Source: Dyadobacter sp. CY356 (GTDB lineage: Bacteria; Bacteroidota; Bacteroidia; Cytophagales; Spirosomataceae). Taken from it: a stretch of 64,000 nucleotides of DNA. Every line of letters starts with the position of its first letter. Position 1 is the stretch's first letter. Shown piece by piece: positions 17,681 through 26,926 of this stretch. The notes beneath the pieces were generated by a model. That model worked only from the letters and a program-made list of their open reading frames with translations, was not told the origin of the DNA and made no database searches. A program made the position numbers and the translations under genes. The DNA lies in contig NZ_JAJTSZ010000001.1 in assembly GCF_021440195.1 (NCBI RefSeq), positions 1,178,001 to 1,242,000 of the forward strand, in the 5' to 3' direction.

Positions 17681-18847
17681 CTATGTCACTTGCGCTGCTG
17701 TGATCAGTGGCATCTCAAGTTCAACACTGTAAGACTGCTGGCTGTCTATAATATTTAATGAAAAATTATCATTAAGACTTATTTCGAGACGCTTTTTGAT
17801 ATTTTTCATGCCAATACCGGAATCTTTCTTGTTGGCTGGATTTGTAAAAAGAACGGGTTTGCTGTTGGAAATCGTAAAACACAGGCGGTCTGCGGACACA
17901 TTTAGAACAATATTGACCCAGCAATCTTCAATTGTGGAATACACCCCATGTTTAAAAGCGTTTTCTGTCAGCGTAAACAGAACAAGTGCTGGAACTAGTT
18001 TATCAGAGCGGATTTTACCTTTTTGCTTAATTCTGACTTTCAGGCGGTCATCAAAACGCTTTGCTTCCAGATCAGTAAAATGTAAAAGTGCCTGCCATTC
18101 CCTTTTAAGTACAATCAGCTCGTCTGTTGTTTCGTAAAGAGTGAACCTAAGTACATCCGTTAAACTAACAAGGTATAAAGAGGCCTTTTCGCTCACGGGC
18201 AATAGCGCAGCTAAAACAGAATGGAGCGTATTTAAAATAATATGTGGGGCAAGCTGAGCGCGTAGTATGACCAGATCGTTTTTTAATTTGTCTGCTAAAA
18301 GATCTCTTTTTTCAATCTGCTGGCGAAAACCGTATTGTATCATTTTAAGCCCTAAGGGCAAAAAAAGTAGCTGTGTCTCGGTCACATCATAAATCAAAAG
18401 CATCAGCCAGTCACCAAGCTGGTTTTGACTTGCAAATTTTAGGTACAAACCTCCAAAATGCCGAAAAGCCTCTGAAAGTGTATTCAGCCCGTAGCACCTT
18501 TCGAGCAAAAAAAAGACTGTCACATTCGCTGCGTGCATTGCCAGTATCATAATGATGCCAGTCAAAACCATTAGACTTGTCCCGTAGTACTTTTCTTTAA
18601 GGCGGTTAAATATGCTAGCTGCCAGGTAATAGACAGGAATAAAGCGCAAATAATACACCCCGTAAGAAATCACCCAACTGGCTTGGTAATGAATTTTCTC
18701 TTTTGAGCCGGCAAAGTACAGAAGGTGAAACGCGATAAATGCCAGCCAGAAAACACTGTGGTATTTGATCCGCTGGATGATCGTCTGGGACTGCAGCATG
18801 TAACGGAGCGGGAAGTGCTTCGCATGTCTATCCATAAAGCGGCCCAA
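17681..18847 (-). CDS. LytS/YehU-type sensor histidine kinase
   Basis: The 388-residue protein has about four membrane segments in residues 25-190. A coiled coil then leads into the His_kinase motif QLAPHIILNTLHS (usual form QxxPHFLFN), where the His is the phosphorylation site. The ATPase N-box is LTENAFKHGVYS, and the G-box region is DSGIGMKNIKKRLE. It phosphorylates a LytTR response regulator, almost certainly the one whose gene overlaps its start by 20 bases (18828-18847), implying translational coupling. The Phe-Leu-Phe of the motif reads Ile-Ile-Leu here, a mild divergence. The pair follows the lanthipeptide dehydratase gene. Confidence 0.9.
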   Translation of the reverse strand: MGRFMDRHAKHFPLRYMLQSQTIIQRIKYHSVFWLAFIAFHLLYFAGSKEKIHYQASWVISYGVYYLRFIPVYYLAASIFNRLKEKYYGTSLMVLTGIIMILAMHAANVTVFFLLERCYGLNTLSEAFRHFGGLYLKFASQNQLGDWLMLLIYDVTETQLLFLPLGLKMIQYGFRQQIEKRDLLADKLKNDLVILRAQLAPHIILNTLHSVLAALLPVSEKASLYLVSLTDVLRFTLYETTDELIVLKREWQALLHFTDLEAKRFDDRLKVRIKQKGKIRSDKLVPALVLFTLTENAFKHGVYSTIEDCWVNIVLNVSADRLCFTISNSKPVLFTNPANKKDSGIGMKNIKKRLEISLNDNFSLNIIDSQQSYSVELEMPLITAAQVT

Positions 18848-19667
18848 GTTTTTTTAAAACCTCACTTCTTAAATACCTTGAAAGTTTTGCTGTCTGCATG
18901 CCACCGTTCATCACGATCTCATTGCCGTTAAGTTTCTCAACCAGCTGACCGTTTATTATATACGACTTATGCGTTTTAATAAATGTCTCAGGTAGCCTTG
19001 CAGATAGCAGCGCCAGTGAGGTGCGCACCAGGTGCTTTTTCCCTTTGGCATAAATGTGTACATAGTTGCCACAGCCTGTTATCATTAATAGGTGCTGATA
19101 TTCGACCGGAAGAATGATTTTATCCACGCGGATCCACATCATCTTTTCTTCGAAAGCGGGGACCTGTCTTAGGTTGGGAAGAATCTGATCACTAGCGCCA
19201 TTTTTTACAAGTAGTTGAAACGGGTGCATCGGATCACAGTTATTAGCGCCCTGGCCTGGATCCTGCAAATCTGTTCGAATGGATTTATCTATCCGTAGCA
19301 TACGCACTTTATGTACTGCTTTCAAAAATCTTTCCATCGAAAAGGGCTTCAGTAGAAAATCAGCGACATGATGCTCGAAGCCATCTATGGCAAACCGGGC
19401 GTGGGCTGTTGTCATTATTACTGATGCACTGATTTTTCCTGCGATCCTAAGAAACTCCAGACCCGAAATGTAGGGCATGTCCACATCCAGAAAAATGATG
19501 TCAAAGTCACGGGTCGAAATTACTTCAAGGGCTTTAACTGCGTTCATGCAGCCCTCAGAGAATTCCAGTCCTGGAATTTTGCTGATATAAAATTTAATGG
19601 TTTTGTGCGCCGCACTCTCATCATCAACGATCAGGCACCGCAGCGGATGCATGGTAGTTTGTTTCAT
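18828..19667 (-). CDS. LytTR-family response regulator
   Basis: The 279-residue protein has a receiver domain at about residues 8-125. RCLIVDDESAAHKTI gives the acidic pocket, IIFLDVDMPYISGLEFL the phosphoacceptor Asp, and DFLLKPF the conserved Lys. A LytTR DNA-binding domain follows at about 175-275 (VEYQHLLMITGCGNYVHIYA, ETFIKTHKSYIINGQLVE). A longer than usual linker of about 45 residues joins them. Its 3' end overlaps the kinase start. It lies 125 bases downstream of the lanthipeptide dehydratase gene, so the three may be one unit or the pair may control it. Confidence 0.9.
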   Translation of the reverse strand: MKQTTMHPLRCLIVDDESAAHKTIKFYISKIPGLEFSEGCMNAVKALEVISTRDFDIIFLDVDMPYISGLEFLRIAGKISASVIMTTAHARFAIDGFEHHVADFLLKPFSMERFLKAVHKVRMLRIDKSIRTDLQDPGQGANNCDPMHPFQLLVKNGASDQILPNLRQVPAFEEKMMWIRVDKIILPVEYQHLLMITGCGNYVHIYAKGKKHLVRTSLALLSARLPETFIKTHKSYIINGQLVEKLNGNEIVMNGGMQTAKLSRYLRSEVLKKLGPLYG

Positions 19668-19792
19668 TTGTGTCAGAATTTAAATACAAGGATATTTCCT
19701 GCTGGGTCAGCTTCTGAGATATATTACGATAGGGGCGTAAGTTAAATTTAGATAGCGCATCGGTTACATCCTACAACTTTTAGGAATAATTT

Positions 19793-22700
19793 TTAAATCT
19801 TACTACTTTTCATTTCATATGTATAGTATTTATTTAAATAATGATATACGGTAAATTCTTGATACCGCTGCTGGCTATCAAACCAGCGGTTCAAGAACAT
19901 ATGGATAAGATCCGAACCCAGCCGGGATTTTGCATTGCTTTCACTGAGGGCGGGATGAAGAATCAGGTGCTTAATTAATTTAGTTCGCCTTTTAAAATGG
20001 GAGCATAGGTTATGATGGACAGAAGGTGTTTGGCCCTGCATGATTTGAATGATTTGTTGTTTGTGAGCCCGGTAGTTCTGATCCATTTGCCTGCGCTTGA
20101 CCCCGTCCGGGTCAAGTTCTGCCGAAAACTGCCGGTGCATGGTCTGGATCAGACTAATTTTGCCTGCTAAATCAAATCCCAGACTCTTCATCATCATATC
20201 TGTTCCCAAAAGTGCGCCTTGCCAGCGTAGTCCTGTATCTTTTGCGAGCTCAGCCAAACAATTGCCAACGGCCTGGCTGTCGCTGTGAAAGATGGATTCA
20301 ATCCGGTGATAGATCTTTGCCGGATAACGTTCAAGCTCTCTTTGGTAGGTATCGGTATGAACACTTTTTACCATTCCGCTTTTTAAAAGTGGCCCCATCA
20401 GCCCGTGCAGCTCTTTGAGCACAATAAGCCAAAAATCTTTTTTTCTACTGTAAAAGCGCAGTCTGATATGCGGTTGTGGATCAAGGTAACGGATAAAGAA
20501 CCATTTTTCAATGAACCTACGCTTTTCAAGCGAGCTTGCAAGCGGAAGCAGTGCCGTGGTAAGCACAGCATCCGAAAGCCTTTCAGCGCAGCAGATTTTC
20601 ACATACAGCCACTGCGAACCTGTGGTAAAATCGCGAATTATCTTATCTTGATTGTAATTCAGAATATGCTTTTGTGGGACTGAAACTTTAAGCGGCTGTG
20701 TGCAATGGAAGGGAATGACAAGCTCATTTGAAAAATACTCTCCCTTATATCTCAAAAGGCCTTCGCCGGTCTTTTCCAAAGTCTCAGTGATGCGCAGGTG
20801 TCCCTCTTTTTTTAGCATTTGCGCCAGCAGCATCAAGGAGCGTTCATTTTTGCTGTCAATCAGTAGAGTCTGATCGCTGTGACCTATGGTAAAATACCGA
20901 GGAGTGTTCAGGTTTTTCTCAATCGCTTTCCACCAAGCAATTTTGTTTGGCTCGTTTTCAGGTGCATGGTTAATAAGCCAGCTTGCTTTACTAAGTACAA
21001 GCTGCTGATACTGCACCCGTGGAAGAAATGGGGCCTTTTGATATTGTCCCCAGTCCCAGTTAAGCGATATATTCTGTTGGTTGGACAAATCACAAAGAAA
21101 GCGGTAAACCGGAAGACCAGCGTTGTAATTATGGGCGGTGGTTAGAACTGGAATGATTGATTTGTTTAGCTTTGCAGAATTTAATACCAGATTTTTCCCA
21201 TCCGGGCAGCTTAGCCAGAGATCTGCGGTACTGATCTTATTTGTATTGTCTTTTGAGCTTTCCGCCAGGTATACGATCTCAAAGTCTCTAAGATCAGGCC
21301 GTTGAACAATATTTGAAGCTTTACCGCCTGGCAGATGAGCGATCTCTGCATAGATTACATTTGCATGCTGAGACTCTTCGGTCTTGATGATATGCTCTGC
21401 ATGCATGCTCAAAGAAGGATCTCCTGTGCAGAAACGGGTTAAAAGATTTAAAGCCGATGGGCCACTAAGCCCCTTGAGCTCAAAAAGAAAATCTCCCTTG
21501 TCCATGGCAAGCTGAGAGGCGGCGTGAAAACTTCCAAGCACATAAAAGCTTGTTGGCAGGCCTTGATCTGCCCCATTTGTCTGCTTTGCCAAAAGCGCAT
21601 CGCTCAATACAATCCGCTTGCTAGCAATCGTAAATGCTTTCTGATAAAGCTTATCTGCAAGATCATTTGGATGATCGGCATCACTTTTGTTAATGAAAGT
21701 TTTATGGTCAATACCGGCCAGAAGCGGTAGCTCGGGCTGCGTTTCCCTGCTCAGCGCTCCATAACCTATTCCGTAATCATAATCCAAAGCTACAAGCAGC
21801 GGTATGGGCTGCTGACCGTATCTGGCTGTAAATCGGCGGGTGAAATCTTTCAGCTCAGGACTTTTCGCCTGCTGCGTTAAAGATGCTATGCGGCTGATCT
21901 GAGTGCCTAGTTTTGAAAGCACCTTCTGGCTGATCTGGGCATTTTCAGTCTGGAAGTTAAGCGTCGTCTGGATTGTGCTTTCTAGGGGGTGATCTGTCTT
22001 CAAGAAACTTTTTAAGCACATGTTGATTTGACTTGCCGAAGCGTTTTGATCGAGCTGCTTTTGGATGTCATTGATTTTTTTCGTTATTGTTTTGGTACCC
22101 CTTAAAATGCTCAGTGTGTCCGCTAGACGACTAAGGTATGACTGCCCTGTTACATTAAGCTCAATGCTACTTACAAGAATCTGAGATCCTATCAGCGCTT
22201 TCACATAGGATTTAGCGCCGGCAGCACTTAGGTTTTCATCAAGCAAGAGCTTACAGAGTTGGCTGGGCAGAAGACCTACTTTCGCTTTTGATATAAGCTT
22301 TTCAAGTGCAGGGTGCATAGCAGTCTGAGATAAAATGAATGATGTCTGACAGTTGTCCTCCAGCCTTTTAATAAACCGGAAGTTTTCTCCGGCCCTGCAA
22401 AGAGAGCTGTTAGGATAAAATAGTAGTTGGGCGCTGATGCCAGGCTTTTGAAGAATATGTGTTTTAAGTGCTCCGAGCAAACTGGCATCCAGACGGCTAT
22501 ATCTTTTTACAAGACTTTGCGTTGCAAAGCTGATCTGGGTAACCGGGCCAGTCTCTACGGTAAAATAACCTGCGAAAAGCCCGAACGGCGTGCAGCGGCT
22601 TGCCATCCGGATCAAGAATTTATATAATGATACCAGCAGCTTTTCTTTTCCGCTTACATGCTCATCTCGCAGCAAAGTTTCTGTCATCTTGTAAAGTTCG

Positions 22701-22870
22701 CCAGAAGCGACTCTGAGGCCTTCCAACAGGGTAGGATCAGAAAATATCCTTCTCAGTTGTGATTCAAACTCAGAGGGGTCACTGGCAATTTTGGCATGAA
22801 AGTTTTCCAGTACATCTCTGGAAAGTAGAGGTCTGCGAAACATGCAGAAGCCGTAAGAATTAATTTTCAT
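19793..22870 (-). CDS. Class I lanthipeptide dehydratase (LanB-type), full length
   Basis: The 1025-residue protein (starting at ATG 22870, preferred over a GTG nine codons upstream because families start with a motif like MKINSYGFCMFRRPLLS) has the two parts of LanB enzymes. The large N-terminal glutamylation region contains LVSLYKFLIRMASRCTPFGL and FAGYFTVE (the 'R.TPFGLFAG' motif). The C-terminal elimination (SpaB_C, thiopeptide-type) region at about 750-1020 contains WLYVKICCAERLSDAVL and RYLDPQPHIRLRFY. LanB enzymes dehydrate Ser and Thr in a precursor peptide using glutamyl-tRNA. No LanC cyclase, exporter or obvious adjacent precursor is seen within several kb, so this may be an orphan or scattered system. 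Confidence 0.9.
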   Translation of the reverse strand: MKINSYGFCMFRRPLLSRDVLENFHAKIASDPSEFESQLRRIFSDPTLLEGLRVASGELYKMTETLLRDEHVSGKEKLLVSLYKFLIRMASRCTPFGLFAGYFTVETGPVTQISFATQSLVKRYSRLDASLLGALKTHILQKPGISAQLLFYPNSSLCRAGENFRFIKRLEDNCQTSFILSQTAMHPALEKLISKAKVGLLPSQLCKLLLDENLSAAGAKSYVKALIGSQILVSSIELNVTGQSYLSRLADTLSILRGTKTITKKINDIQKQLDQNASASQINMCLKSFLKTDHPLESTIQTTLNFQTENAQISQKVLSKLGTQISRIASLTQQAKSPELKDFTRRFTARYGQQPIPLLVALDYDYGIGYGALSRETQPELPLLAGIDHKTFINKSDADHPNDLADKLYQKAFTIASKRIVLSDALLAKQTNGADQGLPTSFYVLGSFHAASQLAMDKGDFLFELKGLSGPSALNLLTRFCTGDPSLSMHAEHIIKTEESQHANVIYAEIAHLPGGKASNIVQRPDLRDFEIVYLAESSKDNTNKISTADLWLSCPDGKNLVLNSAKLNKSIIPVLTTAHNYNAGLPVYRFLCDLSNQQNISLNWDWGQYQKAPFLPRVQYQQLVLSKASWLINHAPENEPNKIAWWKAIEKNLNTPRYFTIGHSDQTLLIDSKNERSLMLLAQMLKKEGHLRITETLEKTGEGLLRYKGEYFSNELVIPFHCTQPLKVSVPQKHILNYNQDKIIRDFTTGSQWLYVKICCAERLSDAVLTTALLPLASSLEKRRFIEKWFFIRYLDPQPHIRLRFYSRKKDFWLIVLKELHGLMGPLLKSGMVKSVHTDTYQRELERYPAKIYHRIESIFHSDSQAVGNCLAELAKDTGLRWQGALLGTDMMMKSLGFDLAGKISLIQTMHRQFSAELDPDGVKRRQMDQNYRAHKQQIIQIMQGQTPSVHHNLCSHFKRRTKLIKHLILHPALSESNAKSRLGSDLIHMFLNRWFDSQQRYQEFTVYHYLNKYYTYEMKSSKI

Positions 22871-23795
22871 TAGGACGCTTTTTAAAAGGTACAGCACTGG
22901 CTGTAAAGTTTTAAAGGCACCATTGTAAGCTGATATTTATGTTTCAGTCGGTCCTAATCGGGCTCTGAAAGGACCTCATCAGGATTTGAAGTGCTTTCAA
23001 ATTGGTTTAAAAGGTTTCGAGCCAGTTATGGTCTGACTCTAAACGGCCTAAATGGAAAGCCAAGGCAGTGTCTGTGGTTTTGTGCTTTCACTTGCGCAAA
23101 ATCGTGACGTTCGCAATATTTCGGGTACTCTAAGAAAAAGAGATAATGGTCTCACGATCAAGAAGAACCGCTGAATTCGCCTAAGTTTGGTGGGTAATTA
23201 CAGGATTATGCAGAAAAAGGGAGTTTGAGTATTTTCGAAGGTACTGCATCTTAGCAGGCATGCGTATTCAACCGCGGAGCGTGCTTGAACAAGCGCAACG
23301 CATTTTTATCACTACCAAACTTGCTGGACGGGTTAGGACAAGTGAAGTATTAAAAGTATAGTTCCGGCCTAATTGCCAAGACGTATTTAGCAGTATCTCA
23401 GCTGCGTTCACCTCTGTAAGAATTCTTTTCTTTAAAGGCGGCAGCCCTTGCAAATAAATTCTCAGTGCTCACAATTCGCGATATCTCTGTAATCGAAGAA
23501 CGTCTCGTACTTATACACGATATTACAGTGTCCTGCCAAAGAATACTCATAAAGCAGGTAGCAGGATTGTTTGCTACGCTGCTAAGTTCGTAAAACTTAA
23601 GTTTTGCTGTGAAACGTTTTGCCAGGACTGTGGGTCTTATATTTTGCACTAAATTTCCTATTTGATTAAAATCCATTTGGCGGTTTTCATCCAACTGACC
23701 ACCTCCCTCAAGCTACAACAGACAGACAGAAGAACCTTCAGCGATGGGAAATAGGACTTTTTGGAACTAGCAAATAATTTAAAGGATAGAATCCT
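22871..23795. other. Stretch without a confident gene upstream of the dehydratase
   Basis: Two short overlapping minus-strand frames exist (61 codons at 23268-23453 and about 98 codons at 23398-23694). Neither looks like a precursor peptide or a known domain. A precursor gene was looked for here and not found. Confidence 0.4.
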
Positions 23796-24224
23796 TTAAG
23801 AGCTAAAATTATTTGGGGCTGCACATCTTATCCAGTACTCCATCATTACTTTAATCATTTCTTTGGTTTCATCAAATCCAGTTGGCTTCACAAAAAAACC
23901 TTGTACTGAGGTACTATAGGCATCAATCACTGCTTGATGGTTTAAGGCTGTGGTAAGAAACACATAAGGAATGCATTTGAGGTTAAGCGCTGCATCAGTA
24001 TGCAATTTTCTTCTGAGTTCCAATCCATTCAACTTAGGCATATTTACATCTGAAATAATAATAAACGGCCGGTCTGGAGTTGTAAGAAGATATTCCAGCG
24101 CTAACTCACCATCAAAAAAGTATTTTCTTGGGTTTGGATAGGCCAGTTCAGTAAAAATTTCCTCTAAGACAAATTGATCATCCAGATCATCCTCGATAAT
24201 AATAATTGTTCCACTTTTATCCAT
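23796..24224 (-). CDS. Single-domain response regulator (receiver only)
   Basis: The ATG at 24224 is chosen because the receiver fold starts immediately (MDKSGTIIIIEDDLDDQFVL). Codons upstream of it would add 51 hydrophobic, unrelated residues. The 142-residue product is a CheY-like receiver: acidic pair ED near residue 11, phosphoacceptor Asp in FIIISDVNMPKLNGLELRR, Thr in VFLTTALNHQ and Lys in GFFVKPTG. Such Bacteroidota receivers (Rcp1-like) partner with PAS or GAF histidine kinases. No kinase is adjacent. It signals by protein contact and has no output domain. Confidence 0.85.
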   Translation of the reverse strand: MDKSGTIIIIEDDLDDQFVLEEIFTELAYPNPRKYFFDGELALEYLLTTPDRPFIIISDVNMPKLNGLELRRKLHTDAALNLKCIPYVFLTTALNHQAVIDAYSTSVQGFFVKPTGFDETKEMIKVMMEYWIRCAAPNNFSS

Positions 24225-25127
24225 TAACACTATTAGAATATGTACCCAGAGGCAATTTAAATATAATGTCATTAAATCGTATTTATTTTTTTTATTTGAA
24301 GAAAGTAGATGAACTGTCATGTATTTGGTTAAAAAGCTACAATGCAAAAAGTTGTGCTGGCTTATTCCATATTTCAATCCATTGTTTTTGGCTAATGGCT
24401 TTTAAACATGCTCGGCCGCCAATCGTTGCATTGCTGACATAAATTCATTTAAAATTTCCGACATTTTATAACAGCATGCGGCATTTATCTATGGTATCAA
24501 CTATTTTGAAATGCACAAAACCCTTTACAAAAGCAGTTCTAAATTTTAATACAACTTATCGCTCGGGTGTCTTGACATCTTAACAATTTACTTTGGGATT
24601 CATCCAATTGTCAATCTCAAGATTTTATAGAATACTGTGGCATGCTTAATACCTTCGGGCTTATCAGAATAATGGTTTAAGGAAGCCTCTCTTGGAATAT
24701 AATCCGAGCTTTAAGAAGATGACTATCTCTGCGCACAGAAATCTCGTCCCTAACATTTTAAATCAGCTGTTGCTGTATAAATAGGCTATAGTTTTCTCTT
24801 GTAAAGATTTTGCTTCACTATTAAATGGCTGGATTAACATCAGAGATTTGTGAGAAAATAGAAAGGCGAATTTGCAGAAGGAAATACATAAAAATATAGA
24901 TGACTTTTCTCATTTTCTACCTGCTGGTTAGCCTCTCACTTCGTTTAGAAATAATAAAAGCATCAACTATTTTTTTCTCATAATAAACTCCTAAAACAAA
25001 CGCCCGCGTCTTGGGACGAAAGAAACTTGCCATCCAAGCTTATTAATTATGAGCTTGACCAGATATAATAAATCTCTTAATTTTATTTACATAACTGGAA
25101 AAAAATAAATGTTAAAAGCACTGATAT
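24225..25127. other. Gene-free stretch of about 900 bases
   Basis: No supported coding region, repeat or structured RNA was seen. It holds the promoters of the receiver gene (minus) and the AlkD-like gene (plus). Confidence 0.45.
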
Positions 25128-25733
25128 ATGCAGATACAACAAATACTAGATGATATCAAGAAAATCGAACACGGCTTTAAGCATATTATTGAAGCAGGTA
25201 ATAAAATTCTATCCGCCCCGGACAAAAGACATTTTGATGTTGCAAAAGGACTTTTAGCTGACAAAAATTATCAGGTGCGCATGCTGGGAACATATATACT
25301 TGGACAGCTGGCTCCGAATAATCAAGATGCACTGTCGATCTTAGAGACTCAGATACCTTTGGACAATAATTGGCGGGTTCAGGAAATGCTGGCCAAAGCT
25401 CTGGACCATTATTGTCAGATGCTCGGCTACGAACAGTGCCTACAAGCGATTAAAAGATGGCTCAGTGATGAAAATGCAAATTTTAAAAGGGCTGTTGTCG
25501 AAGGGTTTCGTATTTGGACAAGTCGGCCTTATTTTAGTGAAAATCCTGCTGTGGCAATTGCTTTAATAAGTAAGCATAAAGCGGACCCAAGCGAGTACTT
25601 AAGAAAATCCGTTGGTAACGCTTTACGGGACATAGGTAAAAAGCACCCGGATATGATTCGGAACGAAATTGCAACCTGGGATCTGTCAGAGTCAAAAACT
25701 AAATTCACTTATAAGTATGTAATTAAATTCTGA
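25128..25733 (+). CDS. AlkD-like HEAT-repeat protein (DNA alkylation repair family)
   Basis: This 201-residue, all-helical protein is made of HEAT-like repeats. Segments such as QVRMLGTYILGQLAP, NNWRVQEMLAKALDHY, and near the C-terminus SEYLRKSVGNALRDIGKKHP followed by IATWDL, match the AlkD/AlkC DNA alkylation repair family (PF08713). AlkD glycosylases remove 3- and 7-alkylpurines from DNA. The FKRAVVEGFRIWTSRPYF segment is typical. This copy is short compared with classical AlkD (about 230), and its catalytic Asp and Trp cannot be assigned safely, so it may be a non-enzymatic HEAT protein. It stands alone with long gaps on both sides. Confidence 0.7.
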   Translation: MQIQQILDDIKKIEHGFKHIIEAGNKILSAPDKRHFDVAKGLLADKNYQVRMLGTYILGQLAPNNQDALSILETQIPLDNNWRVQEMLAKALDHYCQMLGYEQCLQAIKRWLSDENANFKRAVVEGFRIWTSRPYFSENPAVAIALISKHKADPSEYLRKSVGNALRDIGKKHPDMIRNEIATWDLSESKTKFTYKYVIKF

Positions 25734-26229
25734 TTGCAGATAAACTCATTTACTGAATGAGCCGCACTGAGATGCATGCTGTTTCTTGGGCACTGTCAAA
25801 TGAACTAATAGCCCCAGTATGCAAGCTAAAATCACAGTTGCATCAAGTAAACAAGTTGATAATCAAACAAAATGGCCGTTTTTAACCGGTGTTACCAAAA
25901 CACAAGTTTAGTTTATCACCGAATAAAGTTTCTTGTGACATTTTCAGAAATAATAAAATTAGCTTCTTTAATTACGGTCGATATATTGTTGTGTGGCAGA
26001 CAATTTATAGATTTCTTGAAAAGTAAGCACGACCAAAAGGTGTTGCTTGCTTTTTTTTTTATCTCTTTAAGCAGGCCATACGATGCTTCATGTTACTAGG
26101 AATCTTACAGTGGTAAACAAACCATAATGGAATTTTATTATTGGATTATTTTTTTAAGGTTAACACAGATAATGACAATGGTTCAAAGTGTTTGGAAATT
26201 TAATTGAATGATGGAGATCTAGGATCAAG
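25734..26229. other. Gene-free stretch
   Basis: Nothing is supported here beyond short chance frames (for example 75 codons at 25872-26099). Confidence 0.4.
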
Positions 26230-26475
26230 CAGTTAATAAGGCAAATTCTTTGCAAGAACTCGTATAGTTCATGTTTACCAGTTAGCTTTAATTTTGCATT
26301 GATATTTTTAACGTGCGTTTCTACTGCCAGGTAATTTTGTCCGAGCTGCTTTGCAATCTGATCAGTGGTATGTCCTTACACAAGGCCAACAGAATTTAAT
26401 TTCCCGTTTTGCTAGTAGATCTTTTAGGGCACGATAATTCTTTGCATTCTTCTGTTTGTGTATAGTCTGGACACT
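26230..26475 (-). pseudogene. LuxR-type regulator remnant, frameshifted
   Basis: On the minus strand one frame gives THKQKN-like residues followed by NYRALKDLLAKREIKFC. After a one-base shift near 26375 the sequence continues GHTTDQIAKQLGQNYLAVET, then HVKNINAKLKLTGKHELYEF and LQRICLIN. This is a LuxR/GerE helix-turn-helix (T-x-x-Q-I-A ... V-E-T-H-V-K-N-I-x-x-K-L). The two halves are in different frames and no intact start is present, so it is a broken DNA-binding protein. Confidence 0.65.
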
Positions 26476-26926
26476 GATGTTTTAAATCAAAGGTTTAACA
26501 TTCAAGCATTTGTTCTGCTTTACCAAAGAGAAAACTGGTAATCTTAACCAGATCAGGTGATAGCTCAAAAATGGAAACATAAGTATTTTTTATAATTAGC
26601 ACACCGCAATTCCCTAAAGGAAATGGAGCCTTTTTCCGGCATCAAAAACCTCGGAGCCAACTTCGGAGTAAATTCTTGGGTAGTTTACACTTTGTATTCA
26701 AATTTCAATAATCGCATAAGCCCTAATATTAGCCCATATATAAAGTGTCTGGTTGATAAGGTTTATCTTTTAACACACTCATTACAAAAACGTTAGTCGT
26801 ATATTTTCACTATAATAAGTTTCTGTTATAATAGTATTTATTTTATTAATATTTGAATACTTTTGATTTTCTTTAAGAACGGCGTTCATTTTCCTATTTT
26901 TTAACTATCCTGTATTTGCTTCTTTT
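26476..26926. other. Gene-free stretch before the T9SS cargo gene
   Basis: AT-rich and without a supported coding region. It presumably carries the promoter of the gene at 26927. Confidence 0.4.

Noticed and set aside
23398..23694. A 98-codon minus-strand gene
   Set aside because: It needs a TTG start, overlaps another short frame and has no recognisable domain; composition does not support it.
22871..23795. A lanthipeptide precursor next to the dehydratase
   Set aside because: No short frame here has a leader followed by a Ser/Thr/Cys-rich core; the frames present look like noise.
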